Positions 13,750 through 20,874 of a stretch of DNA of 38,308 nucleotides are shown here, piece after piece. The position numbers were made by a program, and so were the translations under genes. The number at the start of each line of letters is the position of its first letter. The first letter of the stretch is position 1. The notes below the pieces were generated by a model. It was not told where the DNA came from. It saw nothing but the letters and a program-made list of their open reading frames with translations, and searched no databases. This DNA comes from Zoogloea sp. (GTDB lineage: Bacteria; Pseudomonadota; Gammaproteobacteria; Burkholderiales; Rhodocyclaceae), in NCBI RefSeq assembly GCF_028689785.1, contig NZ_JAQVCN010000026.1, positions 25,515 through 63,822 of the forward strand, read 5' to 3'.

Positions 13750-14349
13750 TTGTCAGTGAAGGGAACCCTGAAGCCTGAGTCGGTCCGCAGCAGAACGCTC
13801 GCCTTCGTTACCGAGCGCGGCGCGGCGTCCATCCGGGACGTGGAGAAAGGCCTGGACGTACCCACCCAGCAGGTATGGAGCGCCCTGACCTACCTGCACG
13901 GCGCCGGGTTTCTCTACATCGCAGGGTGGGGCGTCAGCCCCTTCGGCCGCACTGTCGCTATCTACCGGCCCGGCCCCGGGGAAGATGCCCCTCGCCCGCC
14001 CCCGACAAGCCCCGTCATCTCGAAACGTGCAAGTCGCGCTTCACGTAACTGGGGCTCCTCGCCGGCCGAGATCGACAAAACGCTATCCAAGCTACGCGAC
14101 ACCGAGGCGAAGCACTACCAGGCGCTGATCCTGGACGTTCGTAATCGCATCGCTGAACTGCAAGACCACATCCTGGACTTGCGCGCCCGGCAGGAGCACC
14201 AGATCCAGCGCCTGGAGCTGTCAGCCGCCAAGGCGAAAGCCGCACTCAAGGGCCGTGAAGCCGCCCGCGTAGGCCCGAAGAGCTCCACATTCGGCACCAG
14301 CACGGTGCCGCTGAGCCTGCTGGACCAGCTCCAGAGGGCCAGCCTGTGA
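13750..14349 (+). CDS. Winged-helix DNA-binding protein with coiled coil
   Basis: This 199-residue protein has residues about 15-60 that look like a winged helix-turn-helix (SVRSRTLAFVTERGAASIRD, then VPTQQVWSALTYLHGAGFLY). Residues about 100-165 are a long amphipathic helix (LRDTEAKHYQALILDVRNRI, then AELQDHILDLRARQEHQIQR), a probable coiled coil. TTG 13750 is chosen because AAGGAGAG lies at 13738-13745; GTG 13756 is also possible, and an upstream TTG at 13732 has no ribosome site. Its stop overlaps the polymerase GTG start (GTGA). It is perhaps a replication accessory or regulatory factor; no named family is recognised. Confidence 0.68.
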   Translation: MSVKGTLKPESVRSRTLAFVTERGAASIRDVEKGLDVPTQQVWSALTYLHGAGFLYIAGWGVSPFGRTVAIYRPGPGEDAPRPPPTSPVISKRASRASRNWGSSPAEIDKTLSKLRDTEAKHYQALILDVRNRIAELQDHILDLRARQEHQIQRLELSAAKAKAALKGREAARVGPKSSTFGTSTVPLSLLDQLQRASL

Positions 14350-16481
14350 TCCTCTGGAACGACGCGGAAACGTTCAGCGAACTGGACCTGAAGGCAGTCG
14401 GGACCTACATCTACGCGAACCACCCCAGCACCGAGCTCCTGATGGTGTCCTGGGCGCTGGGCGACGGGCCGGTGCAGCTGTGGGTACCGGCCGAGGGCGA
14501 GCCCATGCCTCCGGCCCTGCTTGCGGCCTACCTGGATGGCTCCATCATCAAGGCGGCACACAACGCAGCCTTCGACCGCAACGTAATTCCCCGGTGCCTG
14601 GAGCGCATGGGGTTGATCACGCGCGAGCAGCGCCTCGCCCTAGTCAATCCAGACCGGTGGGTGTGCACCATGGCCCTGGCGCTGGCGCACGCGCTGCCCC
14701 CTGACCTGGACACCCTGGGTCGAGTACTGGGCCTGGGCGAAGACGAGGCAAAGATCGCCGAGGGGTCGAAGCTGATCCAGCGGTTCTGCAAGCCCGCCCC
14801 GATGAGCCACAAGGCCCGCCGGTACGACCATCACAGCCACCCGGAGCACTGGGCCCGGTTCAAGCGCTATGCCGAGGTAGACGTGGTCGCCATGAGGGCC
14901 TGCCAGAAGCGGACCCCCGCGTGGAACTGGCACCCGCAAGAGGTCGCCCTGTGGCGCCTCGACCAACGTATCAACGACCGCGGCTTCTACGCGGACAAGG
15001 CACTTGTCGATGCCGCGGTACGTGCTGTCGACGAAGAGAAGGAAGTCCTGGCCACCCGGTTCCGGGTCCTCACCCATGGGCGGGTCGAGAAGCCCACACA
15101 GCGGGAGCAGTTCAAGGCATTCCTCGCGGCCGAGCACGGTCTGGTGCTGGAGAACACCCAGGCCGAGACACTCCGCTCGGCGCGGGGCAAAGCCCCGGAT
15201 GGCAGCCCGCTGGCCGAACTCCTCGACATCGCTATCGCCTCGAACAAGACCTCCACCTCCAAGTATGCACGGGTGCAAGTCGCCATCGCGGCGGACGGCC
15301 GAGTCCGCGGAACGATCCAGTACTCCGCTGCAGGCCGCACCCGCCGGTGGGGAGGGCGCCTTTTTCAGCCTCAGAACTTGCCGAGTCGTGGGCTCCCCAA
15401 GGCGACCCTGGTCGACATCTACATCCAGGCCGTCAAGCTGGGTCTGCACACCTGGCTGTTCTCCGACCTGATGCGCTTCGGCTCCGCCGCACTGCGCGGG
15501 GTCGTGACGGCACCGCCCGGCCGGCACATCTGCGCCGCCGACCTCTCGAACATCGAAGGTCGGATGCTCTCGTGGGTCGCCGGCGAAGAGTGGAAGCTGC
15601 TCGCTTTCCGGGCCTACGACACTGGCACGGGCCCGGACCTCTACAACGTCACCGCCAACATGATCATCGGCGTGGACCCGTGGAACGTACCGAAGAAGGT
15701 CCGCAACGTATTCGGCAAAGTGCCCGACCTGGCCAGCGGCTACCAAGGGGGCGTGGCTGGGTACCAGAACTTTGCCCGGGTCTACGGAGTGAAGATGGCG
15801 GACCACTGGGACACCATCCAGAAGTCTGTACCGCCCGAGATCATCACAAAGGCCCGGCACAACCTTGCGAAGCCGTGGGCTCGGCAACAACTCCAAGACC
15901 TGGAAATCTCCGAAGTCGAGTGGCTGGCTTCGGAGGCCTGCAAGCTCGCCTGGCGCGCCAAGCACCCCGCCACGGTCTCCTTCTGGTACGCCATTGAGAA
16001 AGCCGCCAAGGCTGCCATCAAGCTGCCGGGCTCCGTGCACACCGTCACCCGACTGACCGTGACCTGCACGGCGCACGAAGGGCACCGGTGGCTGCAGATC
16101 CTTCTCCCATCGGGCAGCCGCCTCTGCTATTTCGACCCCGGCCTCACCGAGGACGGGAGCCTCTTCTACTGGGGCATGGCGTCGGACGAAGGGTCCGGCG
16201 GCGCCCGAGTCTGGACGCGCTGCTACACCCACGGCGGCAAGCTCACCGGGAACATCTGCCAGACCCTGGCGCGGGACGTCCTGGCCTACGCCATGCCCCC
16301 TATTGAACGGGCCGGCTACGACATCGTGCTCACTGTGCATGACGAGGTCGTCGCCGAAGCCCCTGAATCCCTGGACGAGGGGCCGATGGTTCGGATCCTC
16401 GCCACAAACCCACCCTGGGCGTCCGGCCTACCGCTGGCTGCTGCAGGGTTCTCTGCCCCTCGCTACGCAAAGGAAGATTGA
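14346..16481 (+). CDS. Family A phage DNA polymerase
   Basis: This is a 711-residue polymerase of the bacteriophage type. The 3'-5' exonuclease shows NDAETFS (Asp6, Glu8) and HNAAFDRN (Asp77), with YAEVDVVAM as Exo III. In the polymerase domain, motif A is CAADLSNIEGRMLSW (Asp399), motif B lies in VFGKVPDLASGYQGG, and motif C is LTVHDEVVAE (His665-Asp666-Glu667). No 5' nuclease domain is present, as is normal for phage forms. GTG 14346 overlaps the upstream stop, and the stop overlaps the RdgC start by 1 bp. It should be the replicative polymerase. Confidence 0.93.
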   Translation: MILWNDAETFSELDLKAVGTYIYANHPSTELLMVSWALGDGPVQLWVPAEGEPMPPALLAAYLDGSIIKAAHNAAFDRNVIPRCLERMGLITREQRLALVNPDRWVCTMALALAHALPPDLDTLGRVLGLGEDEAKIAEGSKLIQRFCKPAPMSHKARRYDHHSHPEHWARFKRYAEVDVVAMRACQKRTPAWNWHPQEVALWRLDQRINDRGFYADKALVDAAVRAVDEEKEVLATRFRVLTHGRVEKPTQREQFKAFLAAEHGLVLENTQAETLRSARGKAPDGSPLAELLDIAIASNKTSTSKYARVQVAIAADGRVRGTIQYSAAGRTRRWGGRLFQPQNLPSRGLPKATLVDIYIQAVKLGLHTWLFSDLMRFGSAALRGVVTAPPGRHICAADLSNIEGRMLSWVAGEEWKLLAFRAYDTGTGPDLYNVTANMIIGVDPWNVPKKVRNVFGKVPDLASGYQGGVAGYQNFARVYGVKMADHWDTIQKSVPPEIITKARHNLAKPWARQQLQDLEISEVEWLASEACKLAWRAKHPATVSFWYAIEKAAKAAIKLPGSVHTVTRLTVTCTAHEGHRWLQILLPSGSRLCYFDPGLTEDGSLFYWGMASDEGSGGARVWTRCYTHGGKLTGNICQTLARDVLAYAMPPIERAGYDIVLTVHDEVVAEAPESLDEGPMVRILATNPPWASGLPLAAAGFSAPRYAKED

Positions 16482-17386
16482 TGAAACCTCTTCGCAGTGC
16501 CACCGTATTCCGCCTCGCCTTGCCCCCGCTGGCCGCCTTGGAAGACCACCTGAAAGAGGTGCCTTTCCACGACCCGGACGCGCGCGACATCTACACCGCC
16601 GGCTTCGTGCCGACGCCTACCCTGTCGGAAGGGGAGCTGGCCACCTCTGTCCTCGGCGCCACCGTGTTCTGCCTGCGTGTCGACGAAAAGGTCGTGCCCG
16701 GGGGCGTCGTCCTCGCCGAGGTCCAGAAGCGCGTCGAGACTGAAGAGGAGGAGCTCGGCTTTCGCGTGGGCCGCAAGCGCCGCAGTGAGATCAAAGAGGT
16801 TGTGCTGGCGGATCTCTACGCCCGCGCCTTGATCCGGACGAGCTACACCCCCTTCTTCTATTGCCGCGACAGCCAGCTCCTGATCGTGCCCACCACCTCG
16901 GCGAAGGCGACCAGCCGGGCCACGAAGTACCTGCTGCGCGCCATCGGCGCCATCGAGAGTCGCACCATCCACATCGACGGGCTCAAAGGCGGGCTGACCA
17001 CGCGGCTGGACGGCTACCTGCGCGGCGATGAAGCCGCCTTCGCACCTTTCGAGCTGCTCTCGTCGGTGTGGCTGGAGGGGCCCGGCGGTCAGAAGGTTGC
17101 ATACCAGCTCTCGAGCGACCTGGAAGCTGCCTCGGAGGGCATCCAGGAGGCTCTCACTGCAGGCTTCCAGGTGTCCGCGGTGCAGCTGTCCCACACCGCC
17201 TGCGACTTCCGACTGACCTCCGACTTTCGATTCAAGGGCATCGACTCCGGCGAGAAGGCCGCCGCCCACGACTTCGAGACGGAACAGGATCGTCTGCGTC
17301 ACGACCTGAGCGCCGAGATCGTGTCCTTTGAGGCTGCCGTTAAAGCGCTGATGGACCTGTTCGGCTACAAGGAGAAGGCGGAGTGA
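16481..17386 (+). CDS. rdgC: RdgC-like recombination-associated protein
   Basis: This 301-residue protein has the length of chromosomal RdgC and recognisable blocks: LPPLAALEDHLKEVPFHDPD, VLADLYARALIRTSYTPFFY and ATKYLLRAIGAIES. RdgC forms a ring-shaped dimer around DNA and limits RecA loading in proteobacteria. ATG 16481 overlaps the polymerase stop and has AAAGGAAG upstream. The gene is intact and embedded in the phage replication operon, so it is phage cargo, not host synteny. It probably tunes RecA access to phage DNA; that role is inferred. Confidence 0.88.
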   Translation: MKPLRSATVFRLALPPLAALEDHLKEVPFHDPDARDIYTAGFVPTPTLSEGELATSVLGATVFCLRVDEKVVPGGVVLAEVQKRVETEEEELGFRVGRKRRSEIKEVVLADLYARALIRTSYTPFFYCRDSQLLIVPTTSAKATSRATKYLLRAIGAIESRTIHIDGLKGGLTTRLDGYLRGDEAAFAPFELLSSVWLEGPGGQKVAYQLSSDLEAASEGIQEALTAGFQVSAVQLSHTACDFRLTSDFRFKGIDSGEKAAAHDFETEQDRLRHDLSAEIVSFEAAVKALMDLFGYKEKAE

Positions 17387-17919
17387 TGGAGATACCTGAC
17401 CCTCTATGCTTCGGAGACGGGGCGAAGCTCAGGCTTGAAAGCGCGTCATGCCTCGAGTGTGCGAGTGCCATACGGTGCCTGAATGTCGTCTGTCCCCCGG
17501 TACGCTCGAGGCCGGCACCGGAGACGGAGCTCACTTTCAACCCAGGCATGGCCGCCGTCGCCGCGAAGATGCGGCCGAAAGAAGTGGACCAGGAAACCGA
17601 CCCTAACGGGCTCGACCCGCACGCCCCTGGCGCCAAGCTCGACGCAGGCAAGGTGCGCCCCGATCTGATTCTGGACGGCTTCAGTTTGGCGCTCTGGGCC
17701 GTGGCTGAAGTTGGCACCTATGGTGCGAAGAAGTACACCGAGAACGGATGGGCCTCCGTCGACCGGGGCGAGATTCGCTACCGGGCCGCGGCCGGGCGCC
17801 ACCGCCTCAAACGCGCCCGGGAAAGTCACGACCCGGATACCCAGCTCCTCCATCTCGCGCACGAGGCCTGGAACGTACTGGCCGAGCTGGAGCTCCACCT
17901 CCGGAAGGAATCGGCATGA
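17386..17919 (+). CDS. dATP/dGTP diphosphohydrolase-like protein with Cys-rich N-terminus
   Basis: This 177-residue protein has a C-terminal part (about 80-177) with GAKLDAGKVRPDLIL, AEVGTYGAKKYTENGW, YRAAAGRHRLKRARE and LHLAHEAWNVLAELEL. That is the phage family once called DUF5664 and now described as dATP/dGTP diphosphohydrolase (N-terminal domain), related in logic to MazG-like all-alpha NTP pyrophosphatases. The N-terminal about 75 residues are extra, with CLECASAIRC and two further cysteines, perhaps a small metal site. ATG 17386 overlaps the RdgC stop; GTG 17383 is equally possible. The downstream dCTP deaminase suggests a dNTP-pool module. Confidence 0.75.
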   Translation: MEIPDPLCFGDGAKLRLESASCLECASAIRCLNVVCPPVRSRPAPETELTFNPGMAAVAAKMRPKEVDQETDPNGLDPHAPGAKLDAGKVRPDLILDGFSLALWAVAEVGTYGAKKYTENGWASVDRGEIRYRAAAGRHRLKRARESHDPDTQLLHLAHEAWNVLAELELHLRKESA

Positions 17920-18455
17920 CCTACCTGAACCACCACGAGATCGAAGCCATCCTCGACGCCGGCGCGGTGATCAACTACGACCCCCGCTGCATCAACACTG
18001 CCAGTCTGGATGTCCGACTGGGCAGCAAGGTCCTGGTCGAAAGCGTGCACCCTGACGAGTGGATCATCGACTACCGCCGCCGGGACAAGATGGCCATGTG
18101 CGAGAAGATCCTGGACCCTACCGAGGGGCTGGTCCTCCTGCCGGGCCAGTTCATCCTGGCCCACACCGTCGAGATTTGCGCCTTCCCGGACAACCTGGCG
18201 GCCCTGTTCCGCATCAAGTCCAGCATGGGGCGCATCGCACTGGAGCACCTCGACGCCGGATGGGTAGACCCCGGGTTTCACGGAGCGCTGACCCTGGAGT
18301 TCAAGAACATGAGCTTGAACCACGGGATCCGTCTCCGCCCGGGCGATCCTATCGGCCAGCTGGTGTTCCTCTCGGGGCATCCGGTGGCACCCGACAAGTC
18401 CTATCGCAAGCTGGGCCGGTACGGCGGTTCGAACTCGGTCGAGCAAATCCGATAA
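17916..18455 (+). CDS. dcd: dCTP deaminase
   Basis: This 179-residue protein is close to the usual Dcd length. It has INTASLDVRLG near the N-terminus, and the catalytic block IKSSMGRIALEHLDAGWVDP continues to GFHGALTLEF, with the active-site Glu. The C-terminus has RPGDPIGQLVFL and YGGSN, the nucleotide-binding tail region. It converts dCTP to dUTP, feeding thymidylate synthesis. ATG 17916 overlaps the previous stop (ATGA) with GGAAGGA upstream. In phages it adjusts the dNTP pool; no dUTPase or thymidylate synthase is in view. It is the last gene before operator 6. Confidence 0.9.
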   Translation: MTYLNHHEIEAILDAGAVINYDPRCINTASLDVRLGSKVLVESVHPDEWIIDYRRRDKMAMCEKILDPTEGLVLLPGQFILAHTVEICAFPDNLAALFRIKSSMGRIALEHLDAGWVDPGFHGALTLEFKNMSLNHGIRLRPGDPIGQLVFLSGHPVAPDKSYRKLGRYGGSNSVEQIR

Positions 18456-18472
18456 TGTGAGCAATGCTCCCC
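18456..18472. promoter_or_regulatory. Phage operator 6
   Basis: TGTGAGCAATGCTCCCC combines a TGTGAG left arm with a CTCCCC right arm, a hybrid like operator 2. It starts immediately after the dCTP deaminase stop and is 82 bp before the AlpA-like gene. ATGCTC at 18464 with TACTGC 17 bp later repeats the -35/-10 geometry seen at operator 2, so a promoter may overlap the site. Confidence 0.65.
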
Positions 18473-18473
18473 T

Positions 18474-18533
18474 GCCGCCCGCACCCTACTGCTCGAAAGG
18501 AGAGAAGGGGCTTCTGGAAAAGCTGCGGGCGGC
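18474..18533 (+). repeat. 10-bp inverted repeat in leader of the AlpA-like gene
   Basis: GCCGCCCGCA (18474-18483) is the exact reverse complement of TGCGGGCGGC (18524-18533), with a 40-nt loop. It lies between operator 6 and the AlpA-like start, so it may fold in the mRNA leader. There is no T-run, so it is not a standard terminator. Confidence 0.5.
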
Positions 18534-18553
18534 ACCCTCTGAATGGATGAACG

Positions 18554-18805
18554 ATGGAACAAAATCTGGTCGCAGAAGACGTGCTGGCCTCCCGGATCGC
18601 GGAGGCCGTTGAGCGCGCGCTCTCCGTCCCGGCGGACCGGCGCCTGTGGACCGCCGAGCAAGTCGGCCACTACCTTGGCCTGAAGAAAAGCCGCTTGCAC
18701 CAGGTGCTGGCGTCGCCGAGCTTTCCGGACGCCCGGCGCCCGGCCGGCGGGCATCCGCGGTGGGTCTCTGGTGAGGTGATGAAGTGGGCGGAGAAGCAGA
18801 AGTGA
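18554..18805 (+). CDS. AlpA/excisionase-like HTH protein, 83 aa
   Basis: Residues about 30-80 read LWTAEQVGHYLGLKKSRLHQ, SPSFPDARRPAGGHPRWVSG and EVMKWAEK, the MerR-like wing arrangement of AlpA/Xis-type DNA-binding proteins (helix-turn-helix, then a wing with the PRW signature, then a final helix). Such proteins act as excisionases or activators of integrase genes in prophages. No other excisionase candidate is near the integrase, so this is the best one. The ribosome site before ATG 18554 is weak. Its last 34 bp form the left copy of a direct repeat bracketing the methyltransferase. Confidence 0.7.
   Translation: MEQNLVAEDVLASRIAEAVERALSVPADRRLWTAEQVGHYLGLKKSRLHQVLASPSFPDARRPAGGHPRWVSGEVMKWAEKQK
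18772..18805 (+). repeat. 34-bp direct repeat, left copy
   Basis: This segment (beginning TGAGGTGATGAA and ending AGCAGAAGTGA) recurs at 19558-19591 with 32 of 34 bases identical. Here it encodes the C-terminal end of the AlpA-like protein and the start region of the methyltransferase. The two copies flank the methyltransferase gene. Confidence 0.9.
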
Positions 18806-19536
18806 ATTGTGAGATCTGGCAGGGAGACTGCCTGGCATTGCTTCCTCGCGTCGCGGACAAATCCGTTGACCTCGTGCTTTGCGACTTGCCCTATGGAACC
18901 ACGGACTGCAAGCATGACGAGGTGCTCCCCTTCCCGACGCTGTGGGATGAGTACCGACGGGTTCTAGCCCCTGGTGGGTGTGTCGTCCTGTTCGGCTCCC
19001 AGCCTTTCACCTCGGCACTCATCATGTCGAACCTGAAGTGGTTCAAGTACGCTTTGGTCTGGAACAAGAACAAGTGTGGCAGCCCGGGTCTGGCCAAGTT
19101 CCGGCCGATGAAAGTGCACGAGGACATCCTCATCTTTGCCCCGGGCAAAACAACCTACAACCCGCAAATGGAGGCCGGCGAACCCTACAGCCGACGGCCT
19201 CCGAAGCAGATCCGCTGCAACCGGCACGGCTACGGATTTGCCGGCACGGCCTCGGAGGGCATCGTCAACGACGGCACGCGATACCCCAAGTCGATTCTCA
19301 ACATCTCCCGCGACTTCTCCGCCCAGCAGCAGGTGCACCAGCACCAGAAGCCAGTTTCCCTTCTCGAGTGGCTGATTCGCACCTACTCCAACGAAGGGGA
19401 CCTGGTGCTGGACAACACCGTCGGCTCCGGGTCTACTGCAGTAGCCGCCGTTCGAACCGGCCGTAGGTTCGTCGGCATGGAGCTCGACCCTGACCTGGTC
19501 TCTGTTGCCCAGCTGCGCGTCGCGGTGGAGACCTAA
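18802..19536 (+). CDS. Phage DNA methyltransferase (N4/N6, beta-type order)
   Basis: This is a 244-residue amino-methyltransferase. The catalytic motif is DLPYGTT (28-34, a DPPY variant common in phage enzymes), followed by FGSQPFTSALIMSN and LVWNKNK. The AdoMet motif I, VLDNTVGSGST, lies near the C-terminus, giving the beta-class order (IV before I). KFRPMKVHEDILIF and YNPQ are typical of this phage subfamily, which methylates adenine N6 or cytosine N4. GTG 18802 overlaps the upstream stop (GTGA); an in-frame GTG at 18784 is an alternative. No restriction endonuclease gene accompanies it, so it is an orphan enzyme, likely for protection or regulation. Confidence 0.88.
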   Translation: MNCEIWQGDCLALLPRVADKSVDLVLCDLPYGTTDCKHDEVLPFPTLWDEYRRVLAPGGCVVLFGSQPFTSALIMSNLKWFKYALVWNKNKCGSPGLAKFRPMKVHEDILIFAPGKTTYNPQMEAGEPYSRRPPKQIRCNRHGYGFAGTASEGIVNDGTRYPKSILNISRDFSAQQQVHQHQKPVSLLEWLIRTYSNEGDLVLDNTVGSGSTAVAAVRTGRRFVGMELDPDLVSVAQLRVAVET

Positions 19537-19557
19537 CCGGGCCAACACATCCACTTT

Positions 19558-19591
19558 TGAGGTGATGAAATGAGCGGAGAAGCAGAAGTGA
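19558..19591 (+). repeat. 34-bp direct repeat, right copy
   Basis: It matches 18772-18805 at 32 of 34 positions. In the AlpA frame this copy would read EVMK then a stop, so it looks like a decayed copy of that gene's 3' end. It now supplies the start codon and leader of the next small gene (ATG 19570). Confidence 0.9.
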
Positions 19592-19818
19592 GCCTCCCGG
19601 CCGCCGACGGCCTGAGCCGGGACGACCGGCGCTACGCCATGGAGGTAGGAACGTGGGAGGGCATCCGGATCATCAAGAGTTCCCCGGCGCCAGAGCCTAT
19701 CCGGGTACGAGGGGCCAGCCGAATCCTTCGTGAGCTGATCAGCCGAGTCCTGCGGCCACCTCCGCCATGTCTGTCTGGTAGTACACCATCAGCATGTTCA
19801 AATCCTTGTGCCCGGTGA
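19570..19818 (+). CDS. Small hypothetical phage protein, 82 aa
   Basis: It starts MSGEAEVSLPAADGLSRDDR inside the right copy of the direct repeat, and its first residues mirror the alternative methyltransferase start (GGEAEV). The middle (YAMEVGTWEGIRIIKSS) is plausible protein, but the last about 26 residues overlap the convergent integrase 3' end and are Pro/Ser/Cys-rich, which is suspicious. It may be real with a fortuitous tail, or a remnant. No family is recognised. Confidence 0.4.
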   Translation: MSGEAEVSLPAADGLSRDDRRYAMEVGTWEGIRIIKSSPAPEPIRVRGASRILRELISRVLRPPPPCLSGSTPSACSNPCAR

Positions 19819-20722
19819 TCCGAGCCAAGGTCAACACATCTACCTTCTTGGCCAGTCTGCTAGTCCCCTCCCGGCGCGTGTCGTGGAAGTGCAGATCCTC
19901 GACCCCGGCGTTGTCCCGCGCATTGCGAAACAAGGTGTCCCGCACTTGGTCGCTGATCGTGAAGAGCCGGTCCTCCCCCGGCAATTTGTCGAGTAGCTCC
20001 ACCGCACGCACGGTCAGAGGCACCTCCCGGGCCGCCCCATTCTTCGATCGCGGCACATACACCACCTGCTTCTCGCGGTCGTAGTGCTTGCGCGTGATGG
20101 CCAGCAGCTCGCTTGATCTCATCGCCGTCTCGCATGCGAGCAGGAACGCGACCATCGTCTGATCCGTCGATGTCTGGACGGGAGCCTTGTCGTCGTAGCC
20201 CGCTGCCACCAGGATGGCTTCGATGTCCCCCGGCGGAACCCGGCGAGTCCGGTGCTCCGGCTCTGGAGGCATCTTGACGCCCTTCGTCGGCGTGATGTGC
20301 AGCCACTTCCACTCAGCCACAGCGACTGCGAACATCGACTTCAGGATTGTCAGTTCACGAACGACCGAGGCCGGGCCGACTTTCTTCAGCCGCTTGTCAC
20401 GCAACGCTGCGAAGTCCTCGCTTGTGATGTCGGTCAGCAGCTTGTCCGACCGGGCCCACTCCCGCTCAAGTAGGCCAATCCGGAGCAGCTCCCAGCGGGC
20501 GCCCTTCTTCGCTGGGATGACCTCTTCCTTGTAACGCTTAATGGCATCGCCCAGGGTCTTCTTCGGCAGGTTGCCACGCCGCACCGAGACTGCCTCCGCC
20601 TCTTGCTCCGCGCCCCAGGCCTGAGCTTCGGCTTTGGTCTTGAAGGTCTCTGACTTCGTGACGCCGGCCTTGCGCACGCGCACGCGCCAGGTCCCCGCTG
20701 CGGTCTTCTCGATGCTTGCCAT
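19739..20722 (-). CDS. int: Tyrosine-family phage integrase
   Basis: This is a 327-residue integrase. The N-terminal arm-binding/AP2-like region has [24 protein letters not shown]-like core-binding domain spans about 55-150. The catalytic domain contains Arg202 (ETAMRSSEL), Lys227 (PRSKNGAAR), His280-x-x-Arg283 (HFHDTRREG), His305 (ITGHKDL) and Tyr314 or Tyr315 (MVYYQTD), so all key residues are present. ATG 20722 starts at [10 protein letters not shown], the usual beginning for this family; an earlier in-frame start (20752) adds unconserved sequence. The gene reads away from the adjacent tRNA-Leu, which is the likely attachment gene. Confidence 0.95.
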   Translation of the reverse strand: MASIEKTAAGTWRVRVRKAGVTKSETFKTKAEAQAWGAEQEAEAVSVRRGNLPKKTLGDAIKRYKEEVIPAKKGARWELLRIGLLEREWARSDKLLTDITSEDFAALRDKRLKKVGPASVVRELTILKSMFAVAVAEWKWLHITPTKGVKMPPEPEHRTRRVPPGDIEAILVAAGYDDKAPVQTSTDQTMVAFLLACETAMRSSELLAITRKHYDREKQVVYVPRSKNGAAREVPLTVRAVELLDKLPGEDRLFTISDQVRDTLFRNARDNAGVEDLHFHDTRREGTSRLAKKVDVLTLARITGHKDLNMLMVYYQTDMAEVAAGLG

Positions 20723-20791
20723 CCGTCCACTCCGTGTCCAAATTTCGTCCACAGCGTATCAGAAATAGCGGAATTGGCCAGACGAAGATGG

Positions 20792-20825
20792 AAAAAAGGC
20801 GCTTGCCGGATTTGCCGTAAGCGCC
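20792..20825 (-). terminator. Rho-independent terminator downstream of tRNA-Leu
   Basis: On the minus strand GGCGCTT (20825-20819) pairs with AAGCGCC (20804-20798), with further CGG/CCG pairing inside and then TTTTTT (20797-20792). It lies about 60 bp after the tRNA 3' end and about 70 bp before the integrase start, so it should stop tRNA transcription before int. Confidence 0.85.
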
Positions 20826-20855
20826 TGATTTATTGCGACATTGGACCAAACTGCA

Positions 20856-20874
20856 CTAGAATGGAGCCTTCTAG
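20856..20874. other. Candidate integrase core site next to tRNA-Leu
   Basis: CTAGAA and TTCTAG are perfect 6-bp inverted arms separated by 7 bp (TGGAGCC), 12 bp outside the tRNA CCA end and between tRNA and int. Short inverted arms flanking a 7-bp overlap are the layout of core-type sites of lambda-like integrases. It could instead be a small RNA hairpin after the tRNA, and many phages cross over inside the tRNA itself. The matching site at the left end is not in view. Confidence 0.35.

Noticed and set aside
14346-18455. Idea that the phage makes 2-aminoadenine (Z) DNA, given its family A polymerase and a dATP/dGTP hydrolase-like gene
   Set aside because: No PurZ (adenylosuccinate synthetase-like) gene and no HD-type DatZ are in the window, and the polymerase shows ordinary phage motifs. 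It could only be revived if purZ lies outside the window.
18464-18550. 28-codon leader peptide frame from ATG 18464
   Set aside because: Its start lies inside operator 6 and has no ribosome site; the peptide shows no run of regulatory codons.
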